This document shows positions 1 to 7,916 of a stretch of 64,000 bases of DNA, piece by piece. Below the pieces are notes generated by a model, which was not told the origin of the DNA, made no database searches, and saw only the letters and a program-made list of their open reading frames with translations. The position numbers were made by a program, and so were the translations under genes. The number at the start of each line of letters is the position of its first letter. The stretch's first letter is position 1. The stretch is from assembly GCF_003367475.1 (NCBI RefSeq), contig NZ_QRHA01000004.1, positions 124,001-188,000 of the forward strand, read 5' to 3'. The DNA is from Alteromonas aestuariivivens. GTDB lineage: Bacteria; Pseudomonadota; Gammaproteobacteria; Enterobacterales; Alteromonadaceae.

Positions 1-298
1 CGTCATGCTCCGGCAAGGAGGCGGGCAAACTGAAGCGAAACCAATAGGGGTGGTCATGCATACCAAGGTTGACCGGATTTGCCGCTGGTTGCCAGTCTAT
101 CGAGCTGTCCCCCATGAGTTGCCGGGCATCAAACCGGCCGTCGGGATCACTCACAAAACGAAGTTGGGATATCTCTGCATAGTGCTGCTGCGCCGGAGCA
201 TACTGATGCATCACCACCACAAAAAACGCTATCACTGCTGCGGTAATTGCCAACAGCCAAACATCGTAACGGCGACTGGTAATCGAATTTAACTGCAT
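1..298 (-). CDS. N-terminal fragment of a DISM-type membrane sensor protein
   Basis: Only the first 99 codons lie in the window; the gene runs off the left edge. The ATG at 298 is 6 bases after the tatD stop, so it is probably co-transcribed with tatD. The fragment has a short cytoplasmic start, one membrane segment (about residues 11-30, WLLAITAAVIAFFVVV) and then a periplasmic stretch ending in NLGMHDHPYWFRFSLP. The pattern D.....NLG.....YWFRF.L is typical of the 7TMR-DISMED2 extracellular domain, which usually precedes seven membrane helices and a GGDEF or histidine kinase output. The output domain is outside the window, so the signalling type is unknown. Confidence 0.7.
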   Translation of the reverse strand, partial: MQLNSITSRRYDVWLLAITAAVIAFFVVVMHQYAPAQQHYAEISQLRFVSDPDGRFDARQLMGDSSIDWQPAANPVNLGMHDHPYWFRFSLPASLPEHD

Positions 299-304
299 CA
301 GTGG

Positions 305-1084
305 TTATTGCCCCAGCCCGAACAGCAAACAGGTATTGGCATAGCTGTGCTGGCTTAATTGTTCCACTGACAGATTCTTGATTTCAGCTACCGTTTGAGC
401 AATAAAAGGCAAATACGCTGGCTGATTGTTCGATGTTCTGGGCTTGCGATTTTTTGGATACAGATAGGGGGCATCCGTTTCCAGAATCAGTTTTTCGATG
501 GGCAAAAACGGCAATGCCTGGCGTAATTGTTCACCGCGCTTCGGGTCACAGATCCAGCCCGTAATACCAATGTGCAAGCCCAATTCCAGATAAGCCTGCA
601 TGTGCTGCTGATGTGACGTAAAGCAATGCGCAATGCCAGAGGCGAGTTCACCCCGAACGTTGTTCAGACAGGCCAGTTGAGTATCGAATGCATCCCGCTC
701 GTGCAAATAGACCGGCATATTCAATTCTGCCGCCAGTTCAAGCTGACGCTCAAACACCTTAAGCTGGGTATCCTGGGGCGAAAAATTACGATTGAAATCG
801 AGCCCGCACTCACCGATGGCCACTACACCAGGCTTCCCGGCGGCAATTCTTAACGCATCAAAATCAGCATCTGTTACCAGCCGGGCACAATGAGGGTGCA
901 CTCCAACGGTGTAACACAAACTCTCGGGATACTGTTGGTAAAGCTGTTCAGCCAGCCGCCATTCTTTGGGTTGGGTAGTAATAACACACATCCGGTTTAC
1001 ACCGGCCTGGTGCGCTTCAAGCAAGGTTTCCCTGGGAGCCAACCTGTTATCCAGTAAATTGACTCCAGCATCAAACCATTGCAT
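305..1084 (-). CDS. tatD: TatD, metal-dependent 3'-5' nuclease
   Basis: 259 aa, the usual length for TatD, a TIM-barrel metal-dependent DNase of the cytoplasm linked to DNA repair and RNA or protein quality control. Visible motifs are FDAGVNL at residues 4-10 (the TatD subgroup replaces the HxH of YcfH/YjjV), GVHPH near 61, GECGLDFNRN near 92, HCFTS near 153 and ETDAPYL near 202, which supply the metal ligands. The start abuts the stop of the upstream small gene (1085). Position downstream of tatABC, as in E. coli, supports the name. TatD is not needed for Tat export itself. Confidence 0.95.
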   Translation of the reverse strand: MQWFDAGVNLLDNRLAPRETLLEAHQAGVNRMCVITTQPKEWRLAEQLYQQYPESLCYTVGVHPHCARLVTDADFDALRIAAGKPGVVAIGECGLDFNRNFSPQDTQLKVFERQLELAAELNMPVYLHERDAFDTQLACLNNVRGELASGIAHCFTSHQQHMQAYLELGLHIGITGWICDPKRGEQLRQALPFLPIEKLILETDAPYLYPKNRKPRTSNNQPAYLPFIAQTVAEIKNLSVEQLSQHSYANTCLLFGLGQ

Positions 1085-1624
1085 TTATTCCTCCCGTACG
1101 ACTTTTATCCTGCGCTTGACCTTGTCGGTAGAGAGGTAAAATGCCCCCAGCATACCCCGTTCTACGTAGACCTGATCTCCCACTTTAAGCCTGAGCGGAC
1201 TGCTGTCAGTTTGCGTCCAGACAGTACCATTATCCAGCGTAATGATGTACTTATCATAGGGAGTTTCGCTGAGTTTTGTAATTTTGCCATACAGACGCTC
1301 ATCCTGGTCGACCTTGGGCGCCTGCTTGTGTTCCAGGCCAAAAGCAATTTCCTGCCCCGAAGAGGCAACTTTCGGAGAATTTACCTGGGCTTCGGTTTTG
1401 GGCGGCACAGCAACAACAGGAGGGTTTTCAGAGCCTTTCGACGGCTGGAGCTGGAGCTGGTTCTGATTCAGTGATTCAGCCAGCCTGTCGTAGCACAAAA
1501 GGCGTTTCAGGCTATCATTCTCAGCGCTACACTGACTCAGTGACTGCTCCAGTGTTGCAGCATTCAACATGGCAGGTACACACCATGTAAGTCCACAGCA
1601 CACTAACAGGGCTTTGTACTTCAT
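1085..1624 (-). CDS. Exported protein with VasI-like C..RL.CYD motif, function unknown
   Basis: 179 aa with a clear signal peptide (MKYKALLVCCGLTWCVPAMLNA). After cleavage comes C-S-A-E-N-D-S-L-K-R-L-L-C-Y-D-R-L-A, a motif found in VasI-like and many unassigned periplasmic proteins, where the two Cys probably form a disulfide. A Pro/Lys-rich linker follows, then a C-terminal domain (about 110-179) of the form GKITKL..Y.KYIITLDNG.VW.Q.D....LKVGD.V.VERG, which resembles a small SH3-like beta barrel. An AAGGAA Shine-Dalgarno sequence lies 7 bases before the ATG. The gene sits between tatC and tatD and is probably part of that operon. Its role is unknown. Confidence 0.85.
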   Translation of the reverse strand: MKYKALLVCCGLTWCVPAMLNAATLEQSLSQCSAENDSLKRLLCYDRLAESLNQNQLQLQPSKGSENPPVVAVPPKTEAQVNSPKVASSGQEIAFGLEHKQAPKVDQDERLYGKITKLSETPYDKYIITLDNGTVWTQTDSSPLRLKVGDQVYVERGMLGAFYLSTDKVKRRIKVVREE

Positions 1625-1671
1625 TGTGATTCCTTTTTGTTATTGAACTTTGTACAGGATAGGCCCCGGCA

Positions 1672-2427
1672 TCACACCGTTGGGCGCGAGGCATCGTCTT
1701 CGGCCTCGTCATCATTACGGTTTGCGTACAGACCGCCAATAATGACCCCCACTTCAAACAGTATCCACATGGGAACTGCCAGCAGCGTCTGGGAAATGAC
1801 ATCCGGCGGCGTTAGCAGCATGCCAATTATAAACGCTCCCACAACGACGTAAGGGCGCTTAGCGCGCAAACTTTTAGCATCGGTAACCCCGGTCCAACAC
1901 ATCAGAATGATCGCGATGGGAATTTCAAACGACACCCCAAAGGCGAAAAACAGCTTGAGGACAAAATTCAGGTAACTGGAAATGTCTGTTGCGACAGTTA
2001 CCCCGGCTGGCGCAACACTGGTGAAAAATGCGAACGCCAATGGAAACACCACGAAGTAGGCGAACGCCATTCCGGTGTAAAACAGCAGGGTACTGGAAAA
2101 CAGCAAGGGTGCCACCAGCCGCTTCTCATTGCGATACAGGCCTGGGGCAACAAACGCCCACACCTGATACAACACGTAAGGAATAGCGATGAAGAAAGAC
2201 AGTACCAGCGTCAGTTTAAACGGTGCAAAAAATGGCGACGCCACATCCGTTGCAATCATCGATGAGTTGTCCGGCAACGCATCCAGCAACGGCTTTGCCA
2301 GCCACTGATACAGGTCCTGGGCAAAATAGGCCAGGCACAAAAATACGATCAGAACACTCAGTAACGCTTTCAGAATGCGGCTGCGCAATTCTATCAGATG
2401 AGAAATTAAGCTGTTTGCTTCAGACAT
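1672..2427 (-). CDS. tatC: TatC, Sec-independent protein translocase subunit
   Basis: 251 aa polytopic inner-membrane protein, the receptor for twin-arginine signal peptides. It begins with the conserved [10 protein letters not shown] element (E. coli THLIELRKRL) and shows six hydrophobic segments separated by short loops, including [11 protein letters not shown] in the first large periplasmic/cytoplasmic loop region and [10 protein letters not shown]. The C-terminus ends in an acidic, charged tail. The start directly follows the tatB stop (2427/2428), so translation is probably coupled. TatB-TatC forms the substrate-docking complex and TatA is recruited to form the pore. Confidence 0.97.
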   Translation of the reverse strand: MSEANSLISHLIELRSRILKALLSVLIVFLCLAYFAQDLYQWLAKPLLDALPDNSSMIATDVASPFFAPFKLTLVLSFFIAIPYVLYQVWAFVAPGLYRNEKRLVAPLLFSSTLLFYTGMAFAYFVVFPLAFAFFTSVAPAGVTVATDISSYLNFVLKLFFAFGVSFEIPIAIILMCWTGVTDAKSLRAKRPYVVVGAFIIGMLLTPPDVISQTLLAVPMWILFEVGVIIGGLYANRNDDEAEDDASRPTV

Positions 2428-2727
2428 TTATTTTTTTTTGTAGGGTTCCTGCACAGAACTGGCGGCACTTTTCAGTTCATCGACACTCTGTTGCAACTCG
2501 GGAGACAGGTCTTTCAACCCCTTCTGTTCGGCCTTTTTGAGATTTTCATGTAACTCATGAACCCGTAACTGATGCTCAACCTCCTGCTTGAAACCAGAGG
2601 CCATGTTGCGCACACTGCGGACGGTTTTTATGGTTGAACGCATTGCCCCAGGCAAGCGTTCCGGCCCCAGCACCAGTAGCGCCAAAACCCCAATAACCAG
2701 TATTTCCCAAAAGCCAATGTCAAACAT
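2428..2727 (-). CDS. tatB: TatB, twin-arginine translocase subunit
   Basis: 99 aa. The protein starts [26 protein letters not shown], the TatB signature: one N-terminal membrane helix, the Glu in the helix start (GFWE) and the GPERLP hinge before the amphipathic helix. The rest is a charged, helical, poorly conserved tail. It is shorter than E. coli TatB (171 aa), but such short forms are common. Its ATG overlaps the tatA stop by one base (TGATG), which indicates tight translational coupling. Confidence 0.96.
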   Translation of the reverse strand: MFDIGFWEILVIGVLALLVLGPERLPGAMRSTIKTVRSVRNMASGFKQEVEHQLRVHELHENLKKAEQKGLKDLSPELQQSVDELKSAASSVQEPYKKK

Positions 2728-2975
2728 CAGGGTTTTTCTTTTGTTTCACTTTCCGTTTTCAGCGATTCACCCTGTACAGGTGACTGGTCTGCAGTTTTAC
2801 TTTCAACCCGCTTGTTTTCCTGAAAATCGGCGTCTTCCTCTTCAGTAACGGCTTTTTTGAAACCCTTCACTGCACCACCCAAATCAGAACCAATACTCTT
2901 TAACCGCTTGGTACCAAACAGCAAAACAACGATCACCAATATGATCAACAGCTGCCAAATGCTAATACCGCCCAT
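2727..2975 (-). CDS. tatA: TatA, twin-arginine translocase pore subunit
   Basis: 82 aa. It has the N-terminal helix [24 protein letters not shown], the FGTKRL hinge and the amphipathic helix with [17 protein letters not shown], which are diagnostic of TatA. The polar C-terminal tail ([17 protein letters not shown]) is variable in the family. It is the first gene of the leftward tatA-tatB-tatC operon, with an AGGAGG-like Shine-Dalgarno sequence just upstream of the ATG. The promoter must lie in the 180-base gap between 2976 and the rightward gene at 3160. Confidence 0.97.
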   Translation of the reverse strand: MGGISIWQLLIILVIVVLLFGTKRLKSIGSDLGGAVKGFKKAVTEEEDADFQENKRVESKTADQSPVQGESLKTESETKEKP

Positions 2976-3159
2976 AACATCCTCCTAAACATCAAGGCGA
3001 ACAGTATGCCACCGCCAGCGGAAGCTTTCATCAGATAATTTGGTATTGGTGAAACATCCTGCAAAAAATATCCGCCCATTTTTGAGCCTGTTGATTTGAC
3101 CTGCCTGCAAGAAGGCTGCATGCTTGAATTCATGACGCATTTTCGCTCTCTTCGAATAC

Positions 3160-4134
3160 ATGCTGTGTAGCTACCTGCTTTTCTGTTCCACGTTCATTTT
3201 TGATCAGCAAGGTTTGACCTTTCGGCAACAGGCGCCACATGCGCAGACTGATCAGGCACAGGACCAGGCGGACGTGTTACAGCCTTCTCCAAGCTGGTTC
3301 GACAACTGGCAACAGGGCCTGACGAATTCGATGGACTACACCGTTCAGCAACTGGACAGTTTCTTTGCCCTTGAAGGCAGCGAAGCTTACCAGAACGCCC
3401 GTGCGGAAGGGCGCATCAGGCTGGGCTGGGAGCCCCGTTCCCGGGATATGAGCGAGGTGAAGCTGCGGTTCCGTATTCGGGTCCAGCTGCCATCACTGAA
3501 GAACCGTGTCGACCTGCTGCTCAGCGACAACGAAGAGTTTGCCGATGAAGACAGTCTGGACGCCGTTCGGGACCAATCACTCACCCGAAGCGACAACGCT
3601 ACGGTAGCGTTACGTTTCAAGCGGCGGGAAGATTCAAAGTTGTCATTCCGTGTGGGTGCAGGGCGCAGAGACCAGCTTTACACCAAAACCCGATATCGCG
3701 ACAGCCTGGCCATCAACCAGGCCTGGTCACTGCTTTACGACGCCGAAGCCTACTATTACACCCGGGATCACTGGGGAAGCGAGCTGGGCGGCGACATTCA
3801 GTACGTGACCCAGTCAGACAATGTGTTCCGCTTTAACAACCGCTTCTACTTTCGTGATATCACCAATGACTGGCTGTGGCGCCATGAGTTACAGCATCTG
3901 CAGGTGCTGACCCAGGAATCGGCCGCTATCTACACCCTGTACACCGAAGGATTGTCGCAACCCAACTGGAATCTGGATAAGGTTTACGCCAGCTTTCGCT
4001 GGCGCACAAATCCGCTTCGTGAGTGGTTATTCTTTGAGGTAGAACCCTTTGTATTGTGGCTGCGGGATGAATCTTTCGAACCGTCCTACGGCGTAGCTTT
4101 AAGGGTAGAGGCCCATTACGGTAAAGACAGCTGA
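3160..4134 (+). CDS. Exported, probably outer-membrane beta-barrel protein of unknown function
   Basis: 324 aa. The first 20 residues are hydrophobic and act as a plausible signal peptide, though it is not a clean one (LLFCSTFIFDQQ), so the start may lie elsewhere. The mature part has a Gln/Asp-rich linker, then from about residue 90 alternating aromatic and charged beta-strand patterns (IRLGWEPR, VKLRFRIRVQLP, LSFRVGAGRR, YYYTRDHWGSELGGDIQY, FNNRFYFRDITNDWLWRHELQ, FRWRTNPLREWLFFEVEPFVLW). Similar unnamed proteins are common in Alteromonadales. No enzyme motif is visible. It is divergent from tatA and convergent with ilvH. Confidence 0.75.
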   Translation: MLCSYLLFCSTFIFDQQGLTFRQQAPHAQTDQAQDQADVLQPSPSWFDNWQQGLTNSMDYTVQQLDSFFALEGSEAYQNARAEGRIRLGWEPRSRDMSEVKLRFRIRVQLPSLKNRVDLLLSDNEEFADEDSLDAVRDQSLTRSDNATVALRFKRREDSKLSFRVGAGRRDQLYTKTRYRDSLAINQAWSLLYDAEAYYYTRDHWGSELGGDIQYVTQSDNVFRFNNRFYFRDITNDWLWRHELQHLQVLTQESAAIYTLYTEGLSQPNWNLDKVYASFRWRTNPLREWLFFEVEPFVLWLRDESFEPSYGVALRVEAHYGKDS

Positions 4135-4181
4135 CCCTGACATTCAGCCGCGCAGTGAAATTTGAGGGGGCAGGATACGAC

Positions 4182-4204
4182 AAAGCCGGCACTCGGCCGG
4201 CTTT
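4182..4204. terminator. Bidirectional hairpin between the exported-protein gene and ilvH
   Basis: AAAGCCGG (4182-4189) pairs with CCGGCTTT (4197-4204) around a short loop. It lies 48 bases after the rightward gene and 29 bases after the leftward ilvH stop, and only short T-runs flank it. It is probably a modest shared terminator for the convergent genes. Confidence 0.6.
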
Positions 4205-4232
4205 GGTATTGAAGAAACACGGTTCTTGATGA

Positions 4233-4730
4233 TCAGGGGCGAAGTGCCCGCTCCCCACGAGCCAAACCACACACACCGGTTCTGGAAGACTCAATGATCT
4301 CGGTACACTGACTCATGGTGGCAGCAAACGCATCCAGTTTGTCGCTAGTACCGGTAATTTCAATGGTATAATTTGCGGAATTCACATCCACAATACTTCC
4401 CCGAAAAATGTCACTGTTACGCTTCACTTCTGCTCGCACCGCTTCACTGCGTGTGGCCACTTTGATAAGCATCAGCTCACGTTCAATGTGTGCCCCCTCG
4501 GTTAAGTCCACCACCTTCAGAACATCAATAAGCTTATTCACCTGCTTGGTGATCTGCTCAATTACCTTGTCATCACCATGGGTGATGATGGTCAGCCTTG
4601 ACAGGCTTGGATCGTCTGTGGGTGCTACGCACAATGAGTCAACGTTGTAGCCGCGCTGGGAAAAGACTCCAACAATGCGGGACAAGGCTCCAGGGGCGTT
4701 TTCCATTAATACTGAAATAATTCTCTTCAT
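4233..4730 (-). CDS. ilvH: Acetolactate synthase small (regulatory) subunit
   Basis: 165 aa, matching E. coli IlvH (163). The N-terminal ACT domain is [33 protein letters not shown], which binds valine for feedback inhibition. A second ACT-like domain follows (NSDIFRGSIVDVNSANYTIEITGTSDKLDAF). It partners with the catalytic subunit encoded immediately upstream; the two genes overlap by one base (TGATG), so they are co-translated. The complex makes acetolactate or acetohydroxybutyrate, the first common step to valine, leucine and isoleucine. Confidence 0.97.
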   Translation of the reverse strand: MKRIISVLMENAPGALSRIVGVFSQRGYNVDSLCVAPTDDPSLSRLTIITHGDDKVIEQITKQVNKLIDVLKVVDLTEGAHIERELMLIKVATRSEAVRAEVKRNSDIFRGSIVDVNSANYTIEITGTSDKLDAFAATMSQCTEIIESSRTGVCGLARGERALRP

Positions 4731-6448
4731 CAGGTTCGCTCCGTCTTGCTCAGGCGCATGTCATCCATTGCCCCAAATTTGATCTGCATGGGGTACACGT
4801 GTTCATTCTGGTCAACTGCAATGTCCATGAAAACCAGACGATCGGTATAACTGAAACAGCGCTCCATAGCCTCATCAAGCTGATCAAGGCTTTCAACCCG
4901 AATACCTACGTGACCATAGGCTTCAGCCAGTTTGACAAAATCTGGCATCGAATCCATGTAGGAGTGAGAATGCCGGCCTTTATAAATCATATCCTGCCAC
5001 TGGCGTACCATGCCCAGTGCGCGGTTATTCAGTGAAATGATCTTGATAGGCAGGTTGTACTGCAGGCAGGTCGACAGTTCCTGAATGTTCATCTGGATAC
5101 TGCCGTCACCGGTAACCACAACCGATGTGGCCTCCGGATGAGCAAACTGTACGCCCATAGCGGCCGGCAGCCCAAAGCCCATTGTCCCAAGTCCACCAGA
5201 GTTGATCCACTGACGGGGCTTGGCAAATGGATAATACAACGCAGCAAACATCTGATGCTGCCCCACATCTGAGCTTACGTAGGCCTCACCATTGGTGTGC
5301 TTGTACAGCGCTTCAATAACCCGCTGAGGCTTGATTACTTCGCCTTCCTGCTGGTAGCGAAGGCACTGGCGCTCGCGCCACTGGCCTATTTGCTGCCACC
5401 AGTCCTGAACCTTTTCCTGCTGCCCGGCCAGTTCTTCGTTGCCCAGCAGCTCAAGAATCTGTTCCAGTACCTTATCTACCGAGCCGACAACAGGAATGTG
5501 AGCGTTGACGGTTTTGGAAATGGAAGCCGGATCGATATCCACATGAATGATATCCGCGTGCGGACAAAACTTGGCGACGTTGTTGGTAACACGGTCGTCA
5601 AATCGCGCACCCAGAGCCAGAATACAATCGGCATTATGCATGCTCTTGTTGGCTTCAAGAGTACCGTGCATTCCCAGCATTCCAACGAACTGATTGTGGG
5701 TGCCCGGGAACGCTCCCAACCCCATAAGCGTACAGGTCACCGGAGCGTGCAGCTTTTCCGCCAGTTCAATAACCCTGTCGGATGCTTCGGATGCTATCGC
5801 ACCGCCACCCACGTAAAGAATTGGCCGTTCCGCCTTTAGCAGGGCTTCCACCGCTTTGCGGATTTGCTTGTTGTGCCCGCGCTCGGTGGGGTTGTAGGAA
5901 CGCATGCTGACATCAGTAGGGAACACATACGGATGGGAATCCTGCACATTAACCAAATCTTTTGGCAAATCAACCACAACCGGACCTGGACGGCCTGTGT
6001 TGGCAATGTAGTAGGCCTTGGCAATGGCTTCTGGAATGTCCACCGCACGTTTAACCAAAAAGCTGTGCTTAACAACAGGGCGTGAACAACCGACCATGTC
6101 GGTTTCCTGAAAAGCGTCTTCGCCGATATGCTGCGAAGGCACCTGACCGGACAACACAACCATAGGAATTGAATCCATATAAGCGGTAGCAATACCCGTA
6201 ATGGTATTGGTCGCTCCCGGGCCGGAAGTCACCAGCACGGTACCGGTTTTACCTGTAGCCCGGGCATAGCCATCGGCCATATGGGCAGCCGCTTGTTCAT
6301 GACGCACGAGCACATGCTTGACATCGTCCTGCGCAAAAAGCGCGTCATAAATGTCAAGTACGGCACCACCCGGGTAACCGAACACATGTGTAACTCCTAC
6401 ATCTTTCAGCGCTTCCACCACCATGGCGGCGCCCGACATCATTTTCAC
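4730..6448 (-). CDS. ilvI: Acetolactate synthase III large (catalytic) subunit
   Basis: 572 aa, the same length class as E. coli IlvI (574), with closely matching ends (MKMMSGA versus MEMLSGA; SKTERT at the C-terminus). A ThDP-dependent enzyme: the catalytic Glu lies in RHEQAA near residue 51, GPGATN near 75 is in the N-terminal domain, the FAD-binding middle domain spans about 190-340, and the ThDP/Mg motif [12 protein letters not shown] to SLNN lies near 445. The GTG at 6448 is preferred because AGGAG is 8 bases upstream; the ATG codons at 6442 and 6439 are further from it. No branched-chain leader peptide or attenuator is visible upstream, so Lrp-type control as in E. coli ilvIH is plausible but not shown. 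Confidence 0.96.
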   Translation of the reverse strand: MKMMSGAAMVVEALKDVGVTHVFGYPGGAVLDIYDALFAQDDVKHVLVRHEQAAAHMADGYARATGKTGTVLVTSGPGATNTITGIATAYMDSIPMVVLSGQVPSQHIGEDAFQETDMVGCSRPVVKHSFLVKRAVDIPEAIAKAYYIANTGRPGPVVVDLPKDLVNVQDSHPYVFPTDVSMRSYNPTERGHNKQIRKAVEALLKAERPILYVGGGAIASEASDRVIELAEKLHAPVTCTLMGLGAFPGTHNQFVGMLGMHGTLEANKSMHNADCILALGARFDDRVTNNVAKFCPHADIIHVDIDPASISKTVNAHIPVVGSVDKVLEQILELLGNEELAGQQEKVQDWWQQIGQWRERQCLRYQQEGEVIKPQRVIEALYKHTNGEAYVSSDVGQHQMFAALYYPFAKPRQWINSGGLGTMGFGLPAAMGVQFAHPEATSVVVTGDGSIQMNIQELSTCLQYNLPIKIISLNNRALGMVRQWQDMIYKGRHSHSYMDSMPDFVKLAEAYGHVGIRVESLDQLDEAMERCFSYTDRLVFMDIAVDQNEHVYPMQIKFGAMDDMRLSKTERT

Positions 6449-6718
6449 AGTGATATCTCCTGTTGTTTTTCAATGGTATGAATGCGAAAAGGTTGACGCA
6501 GCACGGTACGTTTTAAATCTTTAAAAGTCCAGATTAGATTCCACCGAAGCGACCTTGAAACCCTGTAGGGCGGACTATAGCGAAGGTATTAGGAAGATTA
6601 AACATCAAAAAACAGAAAAGTGAGATACATATCCCTATATATGATTTTTTTAGGATGAACATTTCACACAAAGACTAAAATAGCACCCTTGAAGATTAAA
6701 ATATCCCCAATTTAGCGA

Positions 6719-7093
6719 TTAAGGGCTATCGATTTCAATTTCAATATCATCGTCATCACGAATATCGTCATCATCGTCATCCACCGCGGCCTTTTTGCTG
6801 CCATAAATACTTGCTGCTTTCGGGCGGTTGATGCGGCTTTGATATTTCAGCCATGCCTTCTCCTCAACGCTCTGGGGAGTTCGATGCCCAAGCGCCGACT
6901 CAAGATAGCCCTGATCAACGTCATTGTCGGGGCCCAATTCACCATCAACCAGTGCGGCAATGAGACTGCCGTATTGTGTCAGGGCTTTGCTCTCACTGAT
7001 GGAGAAATCCCCCGAGCGGGCGAATCCGTAGGGGTAATGTTTACGATCAACAAAGGGGCGTTTCAATAACATGTCTCGGGTAAATTTTGCCAT
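6719..7093 (-). CDS. maoP: MaoP-like (YifE, DUF413) chromosome macrodomain protein
   Basis: 124 aa from the ATG at 7093, which has AGGTGA at a good distance; an in-frame ATG at 7123 has none. The core matches E. coli YifE/MaoP: DRKHYPYGFARSGDFSISE (E. coli DNKHYPRGFSRHGDFTIKE), ESKALTQYGSL, and VEEKAWLKYQSRINRPK (AERVWSKYMTRIKRPK). The C-terminal tail is very acidic (DDDDDDIRDDDDIEIEID), longer than in E. coli. MaoP helps insulate the Ori macrodomain in E. coli, where yifE also lies beside ilv genes. The function here is by homology only. Confidence 0.88.
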   Translation of the reverse strand: MAKFTRDMLLKRPFVDRKHYPYGFARSGDFSISESKALTQYGSLIAALVDGELGPDNDVDQGYLESALGHRTPQSVEEKAWLKYQSRINRPKAASIYGSKKAAVDDDDDDIRDDDDIEIEIDSP

Positions 7094-7279
7094 GACATCA
7101 CCTGTAAATACTCTTGGTATCAAATCCTCTTTGCAACCACAATGGCACCACGCACAGGCTGAAAGAGATTAATTTTAATCATCGGAGTGCAACGACTAAC
7201 CAAGAATTAGTTGTAAAAATCGAGACTGTCAAAGAAAAATCCGGCTTTCAATACCTGACCGGAAGAGTTCATCAAACTG

Positions 7280-7768
7280 TCATCTTTTGGGGACCCAAGC
7301 CCAAATCATCTCACATACCACAGGTTCTATATTCTGCGCATCGGTTACGGTCACTTCTACACTGATTTCACCCTTGTCCTGGGTTTGCATCTGGTGGATT
7401 TGCCCGTCGGTCAAACGTGCGCTTGCCTGCATATCGCCGGTGGCACGCTTCACATAATTCAGTTGCATGGATTTGATTAACGGCAGTTTATCCCCGGGCA
7501 GGTTTACACCTACGACAAACCCGCTGGCCGATTCAGCCATCAATGCCATGCCAGCGGCATGCACGCTGCCAATGTGATTTTGAACCTTTCTATAATTTCT
7601 TTGCCGGAAAGTGACAGACTTCAGGTCAGTGTGCAGTATTTCAAGCCCTACCGTTCCGGTAAGCTTTACCTTATAGCGAAACATCCAGGTTAACAGCCTG
7701 CGACCAAGCCAATGGGGATACGAATTGGCTTTTATTGCGAACTGACGTAGCGGGTTGGGTTTGGACAT
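7280..7768 (-). CDS. DUF4442 hotdog-fold protein, thioesterase-like
   Basis: 162 aa from the ATG at 7768, which has GGAG 9 bases upstream; a GTG at 7783 would extend it by five codons. The sequence fits the DUF4442/PaaI-like hotdog superfamily: NHIGSVHAAGMALMAESASGFVVGVNLP in the centre is the pattern of the long hotdog helix and active-site region, followed by strands PLIKSMQLNYVKRATGDMQASARLTD and GEISVEVTVTDAQNIEPVVCEMIWAWVPKR. Members are presumed acyl-CoA thioesterases of unknown substrate. It is probably monocistronic. Confidence 0.85.
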   Translation of the reverse strand: MSKPNPLRQFAIKANSYPHWLGRRLLTWMFRYKVKLTGTVGLEILHTDLKSVTFRQRNYRKVQNHIGSVHAAGMALMAESASGFVVGVNLPGDKLPLIKSMQLNYVKRATGDMQASARLTDGQIHQMQTQDKGEISVEVTVTDAQNIEPVVCEMIWAWVPKR

Positions 7769-7865
7769 TCGAGTGCTCTCCACATCTGGTTAGACCAGTG
7801 AGAGTAATGCGTCTTTGCGGCATTGGCAACCGTTCAGTCGGGTCTTTTCAAACCCCGGCATGCAT

Positions 7866-7894
7866 AAAAAAGGGGCGATCCTATGACCGCCCCT
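7866..7894 (-). terminator. Rho-independent terminator of the TonB receptor gene
   Basis: Read on the minus strand, AGGGGCG and CGCCCCT (7888-7894 and 7871-7877) form a 7-bp GC-rich stem followed by TTTTTTATG. It begins 23 bases after the receptor stop codon. Confidence 0.85.
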
Positions 7895-7916
7895 ATCTCT
7901 GCTTAAAAATCACCAG

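Noticed and set aside
6449..6718. Branched-chain leader peptide or attenuator before ilvI
   Set aside because: No run of Ile, Leu or Val codons in a small ORF with a ribosome site, and no terminator hairpin with a U-run in the 270-base leader.
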